From Pontibacter populi (GTDB lineage: Bacteria > Bacteroidota > Bacteroidia > Cytophagales > Hymenobacteraceae): DNA of 64,000 nucleotides. The notes below the pieces were generated by a model, which ran no database searches, was not told where the DNA came from, and saw only the letters and a list, made by a program, of their open reading frames with translations. Numbering within the stretch: the first letter of the stretch is position 1; each line of letters opens with the position of its first letter. This document shows positions 36,164 to 44,386 of this stretch, piece after piece. The DNA is taken from NCBI RefSeq assembly GCF_019336435.1, contig NZ_JAHWXQ010000001.1:620001-684000 (forward strand). The letters run 5' to 3'. A program made the translations under genes and the position numbers.

Positions 36164-36199
36164 AAAAAAGGGAAGCAACTATAGTTCTTCCCTTTTTTG
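36164..36199 (+). terminator. Bidirectional terminator whose loop is AACTATAGTT
   Basis: AAAAAAGGGAAG (36164-36175) pairs with CTTCCCTTTTTT (36187-36198). The 11-nt loop is CAACTATAGTT, so the dispersed palindrome forms the whole loop. It serves the convergent genes 34622-36133 and birA. Confidence 0.85.
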
Positions 36200-36219
36200 C
36201 GCGGCAAACAAACTATAGT

Positions 36220-36969
36220 TCAGATGATATAAATGATCTCTTTAAAATCAAAAAAGCGTAGTTCGCCGTCCAGTTCCACGCCCAGCCTGCCGTCTTCGTC
36301 TACACCAACTATACAGCCTTCGGTACGTTTGCCATCAACTATAAACCGATGCACTTCCTGGTAGCGGTACAGTGCCTGCAGGTATTCGTACTTTAATTTG
36401 GCATGGCGCACATTACGTAGCTCCAGGTAGCGTTTCTCCAGCAGTTCCAGCAACCTGGTGGTAATCTCTTCCAGGTTTATAGTTGTGCCGGTTATGACGG
36501 AGAGCGATGTGGCTGTATTTACATCAAAATTGAGTTGATTTATATTTAAACCAATCCCGACAATACTGTGTTGTAAAGAATGGCTGTTTATGGTATTTTC
36601 TATTAAAATCCCGCCAAGCTTCTTATCTTTAAAATACAGATCGTTAGGCCACTTAACCCTGGCATCGGTAGCGCCGTATTCGTGCAGCAGATCCAGCACA
36701 GCAAGCGACACCGCCATGTTAAGGTAAAACTGCTGCCTGACAGGAAGAAAAACAGGTGACAGAATAACCGAAAGCGTAATGTTTTTACCCGGCTCAGCCT
36801 CCCAATTATTGCCCCGCTGACCACGTCCTTTTGTTTGTTCTGAGGTAAGCACCGTGCAGCCTTCTGTGGCTTTATTTTTGATAAGAAGCTGTTGGGCCTC
36901 GGAGTTAGTTGATTCACAAACCGACAGACAGTAGAGCTGCCGGCCTATAAACAGCGTATTAGGCAACAT
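36220..36969 (-). CDS. birA: Biotin-[acetyl-CoA-carboxylase] ligase
   Basis: Attaches biotin to carboxylase carrier domains. The 249-residue protein has the catalytic core only: GRGQRGNNWEAEPGKNITLSVIL (the biotinyl-AMP loop), RVKWPNDLYFKDKKLGGILIE and IVGIGLNIN, then a small SH3-like C domain. There is no N-terminal DNA-binding helix-turn-helix, so unlike E. coli BirA it is not expected to repress bio genes. Divergent from rsfS by 49 bp, a layout often seen in Bacteroidota. Confidence 0.95.
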   Translation of the reverse strand: MLPNTLFIGRQLYCLSVCESTNSEAQQLLIKNKATEGCTVLTSEQTKGRGQRGNNWEAEPGKNITLSVILSPVFLPVRQQFYLNMAVSLAVLDLLHEYGATDARVKWPNDLYFKDKKLGGILIENTINSHSLQHSIVGIGLNINQLNFDVNTATSLSVITGTTINLEEITTRLLELLEKRYLELRNVRHAKLKYEYLQALYRYQEVHRFIVDGKRTEGCIVGVDEDGRLGVELDGELRFFDFKEIIYII

Positions 36970-36987
36970 AATTTTGACAAAATTTAA

Positions 36988-36995
36988 TATTTTTG
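36988..36995 (+). promoter_or_regulatory. Likely -7 element of rsfS-ftsH operon
   Basis: TATTTTTG fits TAnnTTTG, 23 bp before the rsfS ATG. No properly spaced -33 TTG was seen. Confidence 0.4.
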
Positions 36996-37018
36996 TAGTT
37001 CAAATTTAATCAGCACAA

Positions 37019-37393
37019 ATGAAAGATAGTAAGATTGAGGCTAATTCAGACATATTGGCAGAGCTTGTAGTAAAAGGTATGCAGGAAAAAAAGGCAGCCG
37101 ATATTGTCGTAATGAACCTTAAATCACTTAAGAATGCCGTTTCAGACTACTTTATCATAGCATCCGCAAACTCTGATACTCAACTGGACGCTATTGCCAG
37201 CGCAATAGAAGAAGAAGTTTTTAAAGCAACAAAACAGAACCCCTGGCAAAGCGAAGGCCGCACTAATAACGAGTGGGTACTGCTGGATTATGTAGATGTT
37301 GTTGCACATATTTTCCTGAAAGACAAACGCGAGTTCTACGCACTGGAAGAATTATGGGGCGATGCCCGTATTCAGCACGTAGAATCAGTTTAA
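37019..37393 (+). CDS. rsfS: Ribosomal silencing factor RsfS
   Basis: Binds ribosomal protein L14 and blocks joining of the 30S and 50S subunits when nutrients are low. The 124 residues contain the Iojap/RsfS signature DIVVMNLKSLKNAVSDYFIIASANSDTQ, then EGRTNNEWVLLDYVDVVAHIFLKDKREFYALEELWGDA. Length is normal. ftsH starts 65 bp downstream, and this rsfS-ftsH order is common in the phylum. Confidence 0.96.
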   Translation: MKDSKIEANSDILAELVVKGMQEKKAADIVVMNLKSLKNAVSDYFIIASANSDTQLDAIASAIEEEVFKATKQNPWQSEGRTNNEWVLLDYVDVVAHIFLKDKREFYALEELWGDARIQHVESV

Positions 37394-37458
37394 CTAACCC
37401 CGGGCTGTTAAAACATTTTATACAAGCCGGTGTTCTTCAAATACCTGATAATTAAACC

Positions 37459-39591
37459 ATGGCAGAAAAAAATAATAAAGGCAATAATAACAAAAAAAAG
37501 AAGCCTCTGATCCCGAACACGCCGCCACGCCCTACCATGCAGTTATGGATGCTTGCCGTGCTTATTCTGGTGATCTTTGGGCTGACCTACCTTAACAGGA
37601 GCAATTCTTCGGTGGAGACCTCGCAGAGAGACTTTGAGGAAATGCTGCTGAGTGGCGACGTGAGCAAAGTAGCGATCGTTAATAATAAAACCGTAGAGAT
37701 TTACCTGAAAGACGAAGCCCTTGCAAACGAGAAGTATAAGCAGGAACTCTCTGACCGTGGTTCTCTAACAGTAGACAAAGGTCCGCAATACCACTTCCAG
37801 ATTATTTCTCCGGAAATTTTTAACGAGGATATGGCGGAACTGCAGAAAGATGTGCCACGTGAGCAGCGCGTACCGGTTTACCCGGAAGAGCGCACCGGCT
37901 TTATGGACTTCTTCGCAACATGGGGTTTCCTGATCTTATTACTATTTGGTTTCTGGTTCCTGATGCGCCGCGTTACAGCTGGTGGTTCAGGTGGCCAGAT
38001 ATTTAACATTGGTAAATCAAAGGCTGCTTTATTTGATGCTGAGAACAAGGTAAAAATCACATTTAAGGATGTGGCTGGCCTGGAAGAAGCAAAAGAAGAA
38101 GTGCAGGAGATCGTTGAATTCCTGAAAAACCCTTCTAAGTTTACTATACTTGGTGGTAAAATACCGAAAGGTGCGTTGCTGGTTGGCCCTCCGGGTACAG
38201 GTAAAACCTTGTTGGCAAAAGCCGTTGCCGGCGAAGCCGACGTTCCGTTCTTCTCTCTTTCAGGTTCCGACTTTGTGGAGATGTTCGTGGGTGTGGGTGC
38301 TGCCCGTGTGCGGGACCTTTTCAAACAAGCTAAAGCTAAAGCACCTTGTATCATCTTTATAGATGAGATCGATGCGATTGGTCGTCACCGTAGCCGTGGC
38401 CAGGTGCCAGGTGGTAATGATGAACGCGAGAATACGCTGAACTCCCTGCTTGTGGAGATGGATGGTTTCGCAACCGATTCAGGTGTAATTATTCTTGCAG
38501 CTACTAACCGTCCTGATACCCTGGACTCTGCTTTACTTCGTCCGGGTCGTTTCGACCGCCAGGTGAGTATAGACAAACCGGATATTAACGGCCGTACCGA
38601 GATATTTGATGTACACTTAAAGCCGCTTACCCTTGCCCCTGATGTAGATGCACGTAAGCTGGCTGCCCAGACTCCTGGTTTTGCCGGTGCCGAAATAGCA
38701 AACGTTTGTAACGAAGCAGCCCTGATTGCTGCCCGCCGCAATAAAAAGTCTGTGGAAATGCAGGACTTTAACGATGCCGTTGACCGTGTAATTGGTGGTT
38801 TGGAGAAGAAGAACAAGATCATCTCTCCGGGAGAAAAGAAAATTGTAGCTTACCACGAAGCTGGTCACGCTATTGCAGGCTGGTTTCTGGAGCATACCGA
38901 TCCGTTGGTAAAAGTAAGTATCGTTCCGCGTGGTGTTGCTGCGTTGGGCTATGCGCAATACTTACCGAAAGAGCAGTTCCTGTATACTACAGAGCAGCTG
39001 ATCGACGAGATGTGTATGGCGCTTGGTGGCCGTGCCGCTGAAGATATCGTATTCGGCAAGATCTCGACAGGTGCCCTGAGCGACCTGGAGCGTATCACTA
39101 AAATGGCTTACAGTATTGTAACTATGTATGGTATGAACGCGAAGATCGGTAACGTTTCGTTCTACGATTCGAAGCAGTCTGATATGCAGTTCAACAAGCC
39201 TTACTCAGAAGCAACCGCCGAAACTATAGATAACGAAGTGCGCCTTATCATCGACTCTGCTTACCAGCGCACGAAAGAGTTACTGATGGAGAAACGCAAC
39301 GAGCTTGAAATAATAGCCAAGGAGTTACTTGATAAAGAAATCCTGTTCCAGAGCGACCTGGAGCGTTTGGTTGGTCCACGCCCGTTTGAAGCCCTGACTA
39401 CGTACCAGGCACATACAGCCGGCACAGACAGAAGCCAGACAAAAAGTGAAGTAGAGCAAACACATCCTGGTGAGCTGGAAGAAGCGGAACAGTCTCCGCA
39501 GCAGAATGGTAACGCAACGGATGCACCGCTTGAAAACGGCCAGCCTACTGCTGAACACGAAGACAACTTCAATTCAAGAACAACAGCTTGA
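37459..39591 (+). CDS. ftsH: ATP-dependent zinc metalloprotease FtsH
   Basis: Membrane-bound AAA+ protease for quality control of membrane and regulatory proteins. Of 710 residues, the first membrane helix is about 27-46, a periplasmic domain follows, and the second helix is about 152-170. The AAA module has Walker A GPPGTGKT near 242-249, Walker [12 protein letters not shown], and [12 protein letters not shown]. The zinc site is HEAGH near 467-471. The C-terminal tail of about 60 residues is Gln/Glu/Asn-rich and disordered. The basic [17 protein letters not shown] N-terminal tail is unusual for E. coli but common in the phylum. Few AACTATA motifs occur here. Confidence 0.97.
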   Translation: MAEKNNKGNNNKKKKPLIPNTPPRPTMQLWMLAVLILVIFGLTYLNRSNSSVETSQRDFEEMLLSGDVSKVAIVNNKTVEIYLKDEALANEKYKQELSDRGSLTVDKGPQYHFQIISPEIFNEDMAELQKDVPREQRVPVYPEERTGFMDFFATWGFLILLLFGFWFLMRRVTAGGSGGQIFNIGKSKAALFDAENKVKITFKDVAGLEEAKEEVQEIVEFLKNPSKFTILGGKIPKGALLVGPPGTGKTLLAKAVAGEADVPFFSLSGSDFVEMFVGVGAARVRDLFKQAKAKAPCIIFIDEIDAIGRHRSRGQVPGGNDERENTLNSLLVEMDGFATDSGVIILAATNRPDTLDSALLRPGRFDRQVSIDKPDINGRTEIFDVHLKPLTLAPDVDARKLAAQTPGFAGAEIANVCNEAALIAARRNKKSVEMQDFNDAVDRVIGGLEKKNKIISPGEKKIVAYHEAGHAIAGWFLEHTDPLVKVSIVPRGVAALGYAQYLPKEQFLYTTEQLIDEMCMALGGRAAEDIVFGKISTGALSDLERITKMAYSIVTMYGMNAKIGNVSFYDSKQSDMQFNKPYSEATAETIDNEVRLIIDSAYQRTKELLMEKRNELEIIAKELLDKEILFQSDLERLVGPRPFEALTTYQAHTAGTDRSQTKSEVEQTHPGELEEAEQSPQQNGNATDAPLENGQPTAEHEDNFNSRTTA

Positions 39592-39601
39592 GACAACAGG
39601 C

Positions 39602-40252
39602 ATGTACGAAGCTAAAACCAAAGAAATAGTTTTAAGAAGAGTAAGAGAGGCGCTGGCTAAGCCAGCGCCTTTTCTGCCTCCTACCCCTGATTTCACTTCA
39701 CCCCTTCACCACGCCTCCACCGACGACATGTCGGTTATATTTGTGGAGAACTTCCTGAAGAACAGCGGCGCCTTTTTTTATTGCGAAACTGAAGAGGACT
39801 TTTTTGATCAGCTTTATAAGTTCAGGCATGAGCAGAACATACAGCATTTGTTTGTGTGGGAAGCTAACCTGCAGAAGGCGTTATACCACGCGGGCATAGA
39901 ATATACAGACTCGGAACAGGATTTCCTGGCAAAAGCGGAAGCAAGCCTAACTACCTGCGAAGCCCTGATAACGCGCACCGGAAGCCTGCTGATTAGCTCG
40001 GCAAATGCTGGCGGCAGACGTTTGACCGTATATCCGGAGACGCATATAGTTATCGCCAAAGCCAGTCAGCTTGTACCGGACATTAAAGATGGCCTGCAGC
40101 ATCTGCGCAACAAGTATAAAGAGAACTTCCCATCGATGGTGAGTCTGGTTAGCGGCCCTAGCCGTACTGCCGATATTGAAAAAACGCTGGTAATGGGTGC
40201 TCACGGCCCTAAACAGCTCGTACTTTTCCTGATAGATGACCTTCCGCATTGA
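39602..40252 (+). CDS. LUD-domain protein (LutC-like)
   Basis: The start is ATG at 39602, 10 bp after the ftsH stop; the open frame continues upstream inside ftsH but lacks support. The 216-residue protein has a LUD (lactate utilisation) fold: YEAKTKEIVLRRVREAL, DFLAKAEASLTTCEALITRTGSLL, YPETHIVIAKASQLVPDI and SLVSGPSRTADIEKTLVMGAHGPKQLVLFLID. LutC acts in lactate oxidation in Bacillus, but lutA and lutB are absent here, so the role is unclear. Codons 17-24 form a perfect terminator-like hairpin. Confidence 0.9.
   Translation: MYEAKTKEIVLRRVREALAKPAPFLPPTPDFTSPLHHASTDDMSVIFVENFLKNSGAFFYCETEEDFFDQLYKFRHEQNIQHLFVWEANLQKALYHAGIEYTDSEQDFLAKAEASLTTCEALITRTGSLLISSANAGGRRLTVYPETHIVIAKASQLVPDIKDGLQHLRNKYKENFPSMVSLVSGPSRTADIEKTLVMGAHGPKQLVLFLIDDLPH
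39648..39674 (+). terminator. Terminator-like hairpin inside the 5' coding part of the LUD gene
   Basis: AGGCGCTGGCT (39648-39658) and AGCCAGCGCCT (39660-39670) are perfect complements separated by one base, followed by TTTCTG. It lies 57 bp past the ftsH stop but within the LUD reading frame (residues EALAKPAPF). Confidence 0.6.
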
Positions 40253-41006
40253 TCAACTGGCGCCTGGTAAGAAAGTATACTTTGCGTCTGATTTCCATTT
40301 GGGTGTGCCTGATGCTGCCACCAGTAAAGCACGCGAGCTTAAAATTGTGCGCTGGCTTGATGAGGTAAAGCACGACGCCGCCGCCATACTTTTACTGGGA
40401 GATATCTTCGATTTCTGGTTCGAGTACCGCCATACCATTCCGAAAGGCTTTATCAGGTTGCAGGGCAAACTGGCCGAGATAACTGATTCTGGTATACCGG
40501 TACTTTTTTTCACGGGGAACCACGACATGTGGATGTTCGATTACTTCCCGACAGAACTGAACATCCCTGTACTTCGTGAGCCGATCTCAACAACTATAAA
40601 CGGCCATACTTTTTACATTGGCCACGGCGATGGCTTAGGTCCCGGCGACCATACCTATAAGATCATCAAAAAAGTATTTGCCAATAAAGCCTGCCAATGG
40701 GCATTTGCCCGCATACACCCGAATTTAGGTATTGGTATTGCCAACATGTGGTCGCGCAAAAGCCGAATCAGCAATGTAAAAAAGGATGAATCTTTTTTAG
40801 GCGAAGACGAGTGGCTGCTGCAATATTGCCGCGAAGTAGAAGCCGACAAGCATCACGATTACTACATTTTCGGACACCGCCATTTACCCCTTGACCTGCC
40901 TATCGGTGAAAAGAGCCGCTATGTGAACTTAGGAGAATGGGTCAATTTTTGCTCGTATGGCGTATACGATGGCGCTAACCTAACCCTGGAGCATTTTGAG
41001 GCTTAG
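40236..41006 (+). CDS. lpxH: UDP-2,3-diacylglucosamine hydrolase (LpxH family)
   Basis: Cleaves UDP-2,3-diacylglucosamine to lipid X in lipid A synthesis. The calcineurin-like metal motifs are ASDFHLG, LLLGDIFDFWFEYR, FTGNHD, and GHRHLPLD. The insertion HGDGLGPGDHTYKIIKKVF followed by a hydrophobic helix is the LpxH lipid-binding cap. The 256-residue length fits. The ATG overlaps the LUD gene end by 17 bp, indicating translational coupling. Confidence 0.92.
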   Translation: MTFRIDQLAPGKKVYFASDFHLGVPDAATSKARELKIVRWLDEVKHDAAAILLLGDIFDFWFEYRHTIPKGFIRLQGKLAEITDSGIPVLFFTGNHDMWMFDYFPTELNIPVLREPISTTINGHTFYIGHGDGLGPGDHTYKIIKKVFANKACQWAFARIHPNLGIGIANMWSRKSRISNVKKDESFLGEDEWLLQYCREVEADKHHDYYIFGHRHLPLDLPIGEKSRYVNLGEWVNFCSYGVYDGANLTLEHFEA

Positions 41007-41811
41007 CACAACTATAGTTATACTTTGCCTGCTGCTTTTAACAGCGGTAACGTCTGTGGCACAACAGCCTGAGGCAACGTATATCCGAACTATAGCTGTA
41101 GGGTCTTCTACCGCCATTTCTACGGGCACCAACAATGCTGTTTACCTGCTAAATCCAAGGCGTAACATCGTACAACTCGACTCACTGGGAAGACTGGTGA
41201 CACTCTACTCCCCTACCAGCAATGCCAGAATCACAACTATAGATGCCTGGAACCCAATGAAAGTGCTGGCCTTTTACGCTGACCGCCAGGAACTGCTTTT
41301 GCTGGACAGGTTTTTAACGCCAATAACAAGCGTAGCCTTAGCTGATTTTGAAATAAACAATACCGTAAAAGCTGCCGCGCTTGCTGCTGATGACGGATTC
41401 TGGCTTTTTGATGAAACTGATTTTAAACTCAGCAAACTAGATTTACGCCTGCGCAAGGTAACTATAGAAACACCGCTGAACCTGGTAATGGACCGTAACA
41501 AGTTTGATATACGCATGCTGCGCGAATACCAGAACCAGGTGTATTTGCTGGATTATAACAGTGGAATCTACGTGTTCGATAACCTGGGCAACTATAAGCA
41601 AAGGCTACCCTTAACCGGCATATCTTATATCGGGTTTCTGAACGACGAACTTTACTTTGTAAAGGAAGTTAACCTGCACTTTTATGACCTGTACAAGCAC
41701 GAGCAGCGAACTATAGCTTTCCCGGAAGGCAAGAACTATACAACTGCACTTGCTACTAAAAACCGGTTATACCTGTTCTCAGGCAAAGCTGCTGACGTGT
41801 ATAGTTGGTAG
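40996..41811 (+). CDS. Secreted beta-propeller-like protein of unknown function
   Basis: A 271-residue protein with a signal peptide whose start is TTG at 40996 (MRLSTTIVILCLLLLTAVTSVAQ), overlapping the lpxH stop by 11 bp. The TTIVI part of the signal is encoded by a complete AACTATAGTT (41010-41019). The mature part has repeated YLLNPRRNIVQLDSLGRLVTLYS-type strands (RRNIVQLD, QELLLLDR, YNSGIYVFDN, DLYKHEQRTI), suggesting a small propeller. Function unknown; last gene of the rsfS-ftsH-LUD-lpxH cluster. Confidence 0.8.
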   Translation: MRLSTTIVILCLLLLTAVTSVAQQPEATYIRTIAVGSSTAISTGTNNAVYLLNPRRNIVQLDSLGRLVTLYSPTSNARITTIDAWNPMKVLAFYADRQELLLLDRFLTPITSVALADFEINNTVKAAALAADDGFWLFDETDFKLSKLDLRLRKVTIETPLNLVMDRNKFDIRMLREYQNQVYLLDYNSGIYVFDNLGNYKQRLPLTGISYIGFLNDELYFVKEVNLHFYDLYKHEQRTIAFPEGKNYTTALATKNRLYLFSGKAADVYSW

Positions 41812-41853
41812 ATAATTACCTTCCCTCAGAAGATCACACAAACTATAGTTGGC

Positions 41854-42726
41854 TTACACTAACGGCATCAGCATCTCATACTGCCCCAGAAACCTGTTAA
41901 AATGTCGCCTTCTCAGAAATGTTTTAAAATCAACCGCAGCAGCATCTACATTTATTAGTAGCAGGGCAGGAGCTATAATTTGTTGCATAGCCTGTTTTAA
42001 AAGGGCTTTGCCTATTCCTCTTCCACGCTTGTCCGGCGTTACAGCAAACTGCAGAATAGCCCCATTCTTCGGCAAAAAAACAATATACCCTGCCAGTTCC
42101 TGGCTTGCGTCCCTTGCTTCCAGTATTATCTTTTCGTCGGGCGTGTTACGTATAGCTGCAGCGGTATTCTGCCAGGTTGGTTCTACATCCCAGAAATGTT
42201 GGTAAGTATTCCAGTCAGGTCTGGTTACCGGCAAAATTGCCACATCCTCCGGCTCATCGCCATACAGCAGTAACTCATCTTTGGTAGCTCTGAAACAGTC
42301 GAGGGCGCGGGTAGTGCTAAACCCTGTAGCCTGGTAAGATTTTATAGCCGGCTCATTCTCCTGTATCACTTCCAGCAGGCATTGCTCCACTCCACTTTCG
42401 CGCAGTTTAGGTAAAAGATACGCATACATCCTGCGGGTTAGCTGATGGCCCCTATGGTCTGGCAACACGCCTGTACCTGCGTTATAAGCGGTTGGTTTGC
42501 CATTAAATTCGCCGAGCCCCGTAAGTATAAATCCCACTATGGTACTCCCTTCAAAAGCTGCCACACAAAAAGCCGGGTCGATGCTTTCGCGTTTCAGCTT
42601 CGTTTTAAACTGTTCTTCTGTTAGCTGGATAGGCACAAAGTAATCGTTAAATGCCTCTAGAAACACCTGGTGAAGTTCGGGCATATCGCGCGCCGTCAGA
42701 AAAGAGAAAGTATAAGTAGATTCCAT
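41854..42726 (-). CDS. Tandem GNAT-fold acetyltransferase
   Basis: The start is set at the ATG at 42726 (MESTYTFSFLTARDMPEL), since the codons before it look like a hydrophobic chance frame. The 290-residue product carries two GNAT domains. The first has GTGVLPDHRGHQLTRRMYAYLLPKL, a clear acetyl-CoA loop, then EVIQENEPAIKSYQATGFSTTRAL. The second has FAVTPDKRGRGIGKALLKQAMQQI. Both loops look functional. Substrate is unknown. The flippase gene lies 43 bp upstream on the same strand, so they may be cotranscribed. Confidence 0.88.
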   Translation of the reverse strand: MESTYTFSFLTARDMPELHQVFLEAFNDYFVPIQLTEEQFKTKLKRESIDPAFCVAAFEGSTIVGFILTGLGEFNGKPTAYNAGTGVLPDHRGHQLTRRMYAYLLPKLRESGVEQCLLEVIQENEPAIKSYQATGFSTTRALDCFRATKDELLLYGDEPEDVAILPVTRPDWNTYQHFWDVEPTWQNTAAAIRNTPDEKIILEARDASQELAGYIVFLPKNGAILQFAVTPDKRGRGIGKALLKQAMQQIIAPALLLINVDAAAVDFKTFLRRRHFNRFLGQYEMLMPLV

Positions 42727-42769
42727 AGTTTTATAGATGTAAGGTAAGAGCAGGCAGCATGTCAAAAGT

Positions 42770-44194
42770 TTATAATTGCAATTTCAGGTTTCTCCGGTAA
42801 ACAACAGCGGCTACTATAGCCCCAACGCCTGCTATGGCTGTAACTATAATTTTAACCGTAATGGCCATAGTGGCCAGTTCGTAAACTATAAACAGCAATA
42901 AAACGGTTAAGGCCATCCACGCCATAGGGTAATACGGCACTAACGAAGAATCTTTATAAGCTCTTATGTAAAAACCCGAATAGCCCATGTACATGAGCGC
43001 CGCAAAGGTGGTGTAAGCAGCAGCCTGGTAGCCAAAGATCGGTACAAGTATAAAGTTGAGTAGTACATTTCCCACACCTGCCACGACCGAAAGCCGCCAT
43101 AGTTTATTGGTGTGCTCCCGGTAGGTGAGTGTATTCATCACAGCCAGGTACATCGGCCTATAGTTATACCCCATCAGGATAATGATTGCCAGCGGATATG
43201 CCTGCTGCAATGTTTCGTTTTTAATCAGAACTATAAATATTTCCCGCATCCAGAGGCTGCCTAAGGTAGTGGCAAATAAAAACAAGGCCAGTAACGCAAA
43301 CGTAAGATGCCGGACCTGCAATGCTGCCGCCCTGTCTTTTTGCTGAGCCAGGTAAGTAAGGTAAAAAGGCGATGCCGCCTGTGTAACAGCCATGGAAGCC
43401 AGCAAAAAATAGGTACCAAAACTGGACGCCACGTTGTACAAACCAATCCGCTGTACAGGCACATGCAATATATTCAGCACCAGTTTATCTGATGTGTCCA
43501 GCATAAAATTGGCCAGGTTGTGGGGTATGACCGGTAGCGAAATTCTAAGTGAACTTTTAATCCGGCTCCATTTAAAATTAAAGATCGGCCAGAGCTTTTG
43601 CCGGATATACACATGATAGCTATTGAGCAGAAACCCGACACCCACGGATATAAATCCGGCATAAAACCATCCCCTGAACCCAAGCCCGAGGTAAGCTATG
43701 GTATAGATATTTAAGGCAACTCCGAGAGCACCAACTATAAACGAGCGAAAGGCCAGCGGCAAAGGCTTCTGCGATAGCTGAAAGTAGATGTTGCTTTGCA
43801 GTTCCGTCATGGTAAAAAGCATGATGGGCAAACCGGCCAGTAAGGCAATCTCCAGCCGATGCGCAGCGCCCTCTTCCGGAACCAGAAAATATAAGGCAAC
43901 TATAACCAGCGAGCCATAAACCAGCGACCATAACGTTACAAAGCCATTCAGTTGGCGCCAAACCCAGGGGTAGCGCTGCGGCTGCCGGGCGAAGCTGTTC
44001 ATCATTACCACTGAAAGGCCCAGGGTAAGCAGCATGGTGAATACCGAAACGTATGCTGTAACGATGCCTGCCACACCATAATCGGCGGGTGTAAGGTAGC
44101 GGGTAATGATCGGGAGGGCCAGCACGCCTGCCAACCTTGGAGCCTGGGCCGCTAAACCATAAATTACCGCATGTGACAGTAGTTTCCGAAGCAT
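42770..44194 (-). CDS. Polysaccharide flippase (Wzx/MATE-like)
   Basis: A 474-residue protein with about 12-14 membrane helices from LLSHAVIYGLAAQAPRLAGVLALPIITRYLTPADYGV at the start, the usual opening of polysaccharide exporters of the MOP superfamily. It is expected to move lipid-linked oligosaccharide across the inner membrane. No neighbouring glycan polymerase or ligase is present here, so the cargo is unknown. The upstream gap to the divergent PSP1 operon is 192 bp. Confidence 0.88.
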   Translation of the reverse strand: MLRKLLSHAVIYGLAAQAPRLAGVLALPIITRYLTPADYGVAGIVTAYVSVFTMLLTLGLSVVMMNSFARQPQRYPWVWRQLNGFVTLWSLVYGSLVIVALYFLVPEEGAAHRLEIALLAGLPIMLFTMTELQSNIYFQLSQKPLPLAFRSFIVGALGVALNIYTIAYLGLGFRGWFYAGFISVGVGFLLNSYHVYIRQKLWPIFNFKWSRIKSSLRISLPVIPHNLANFMLDTSDKLVLNILHVPVQRIGLYNVASSFGTYFLLASMAVTQAASPFYLTYLAQQKDRAAALQVRHLTFALLALFLFATTLGSLWMREIFIVLIKNETLQQAYPLAIIILMGYNYRPMYLAVMNTLTYREHTNKLWRLSVVAGVGNVLLNFILVPIFGYQAAAYTTFAALMYMGYSGFYIRAYKDSSLVPYYPMAWMALTVLLLFIVYELATMAITVKIIVTAIAGVGAIVAAVVYRRNLKLQL

Positions 44195-44324
44195 TGCTTA
44201 AAATTATAGTTAAAATTCCAGCAATAAGCATGTAGCCTGCATTTTTGTAATCCGTATCAGGTTTATGGTTAGGCAAGTACCGGCACATTTCATGGACCGC
44301 TACAGCATTAGCACAAAAAATTAG

Positions 44325-44332
44325 TATATTTG
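44325..44332 (+). promoter_or_regulatory. Likely -7 element of PSP1-gldH operon
   Basis: TATATTTG fits TAnnTTTG, 54 bp before the GTG start. No paired -33 TTG was seen. AAGGAG at 44374-44379 may act as a ribosome site for the GTG. Confidence 0.45.
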
Positions 44333-44386
44333 TTAATTACCAGAATAGAAAACAAGGATTAACATAGCTATATAAGGAGATTAAAA

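Noticed and set aside
39470..39601. Longer N terminus for the LUD protein inside ftsH
   Set aside because: The extra 44 residues lack family similarity and overlap ftsH; the ATG at 39602 fits the family N terminus.
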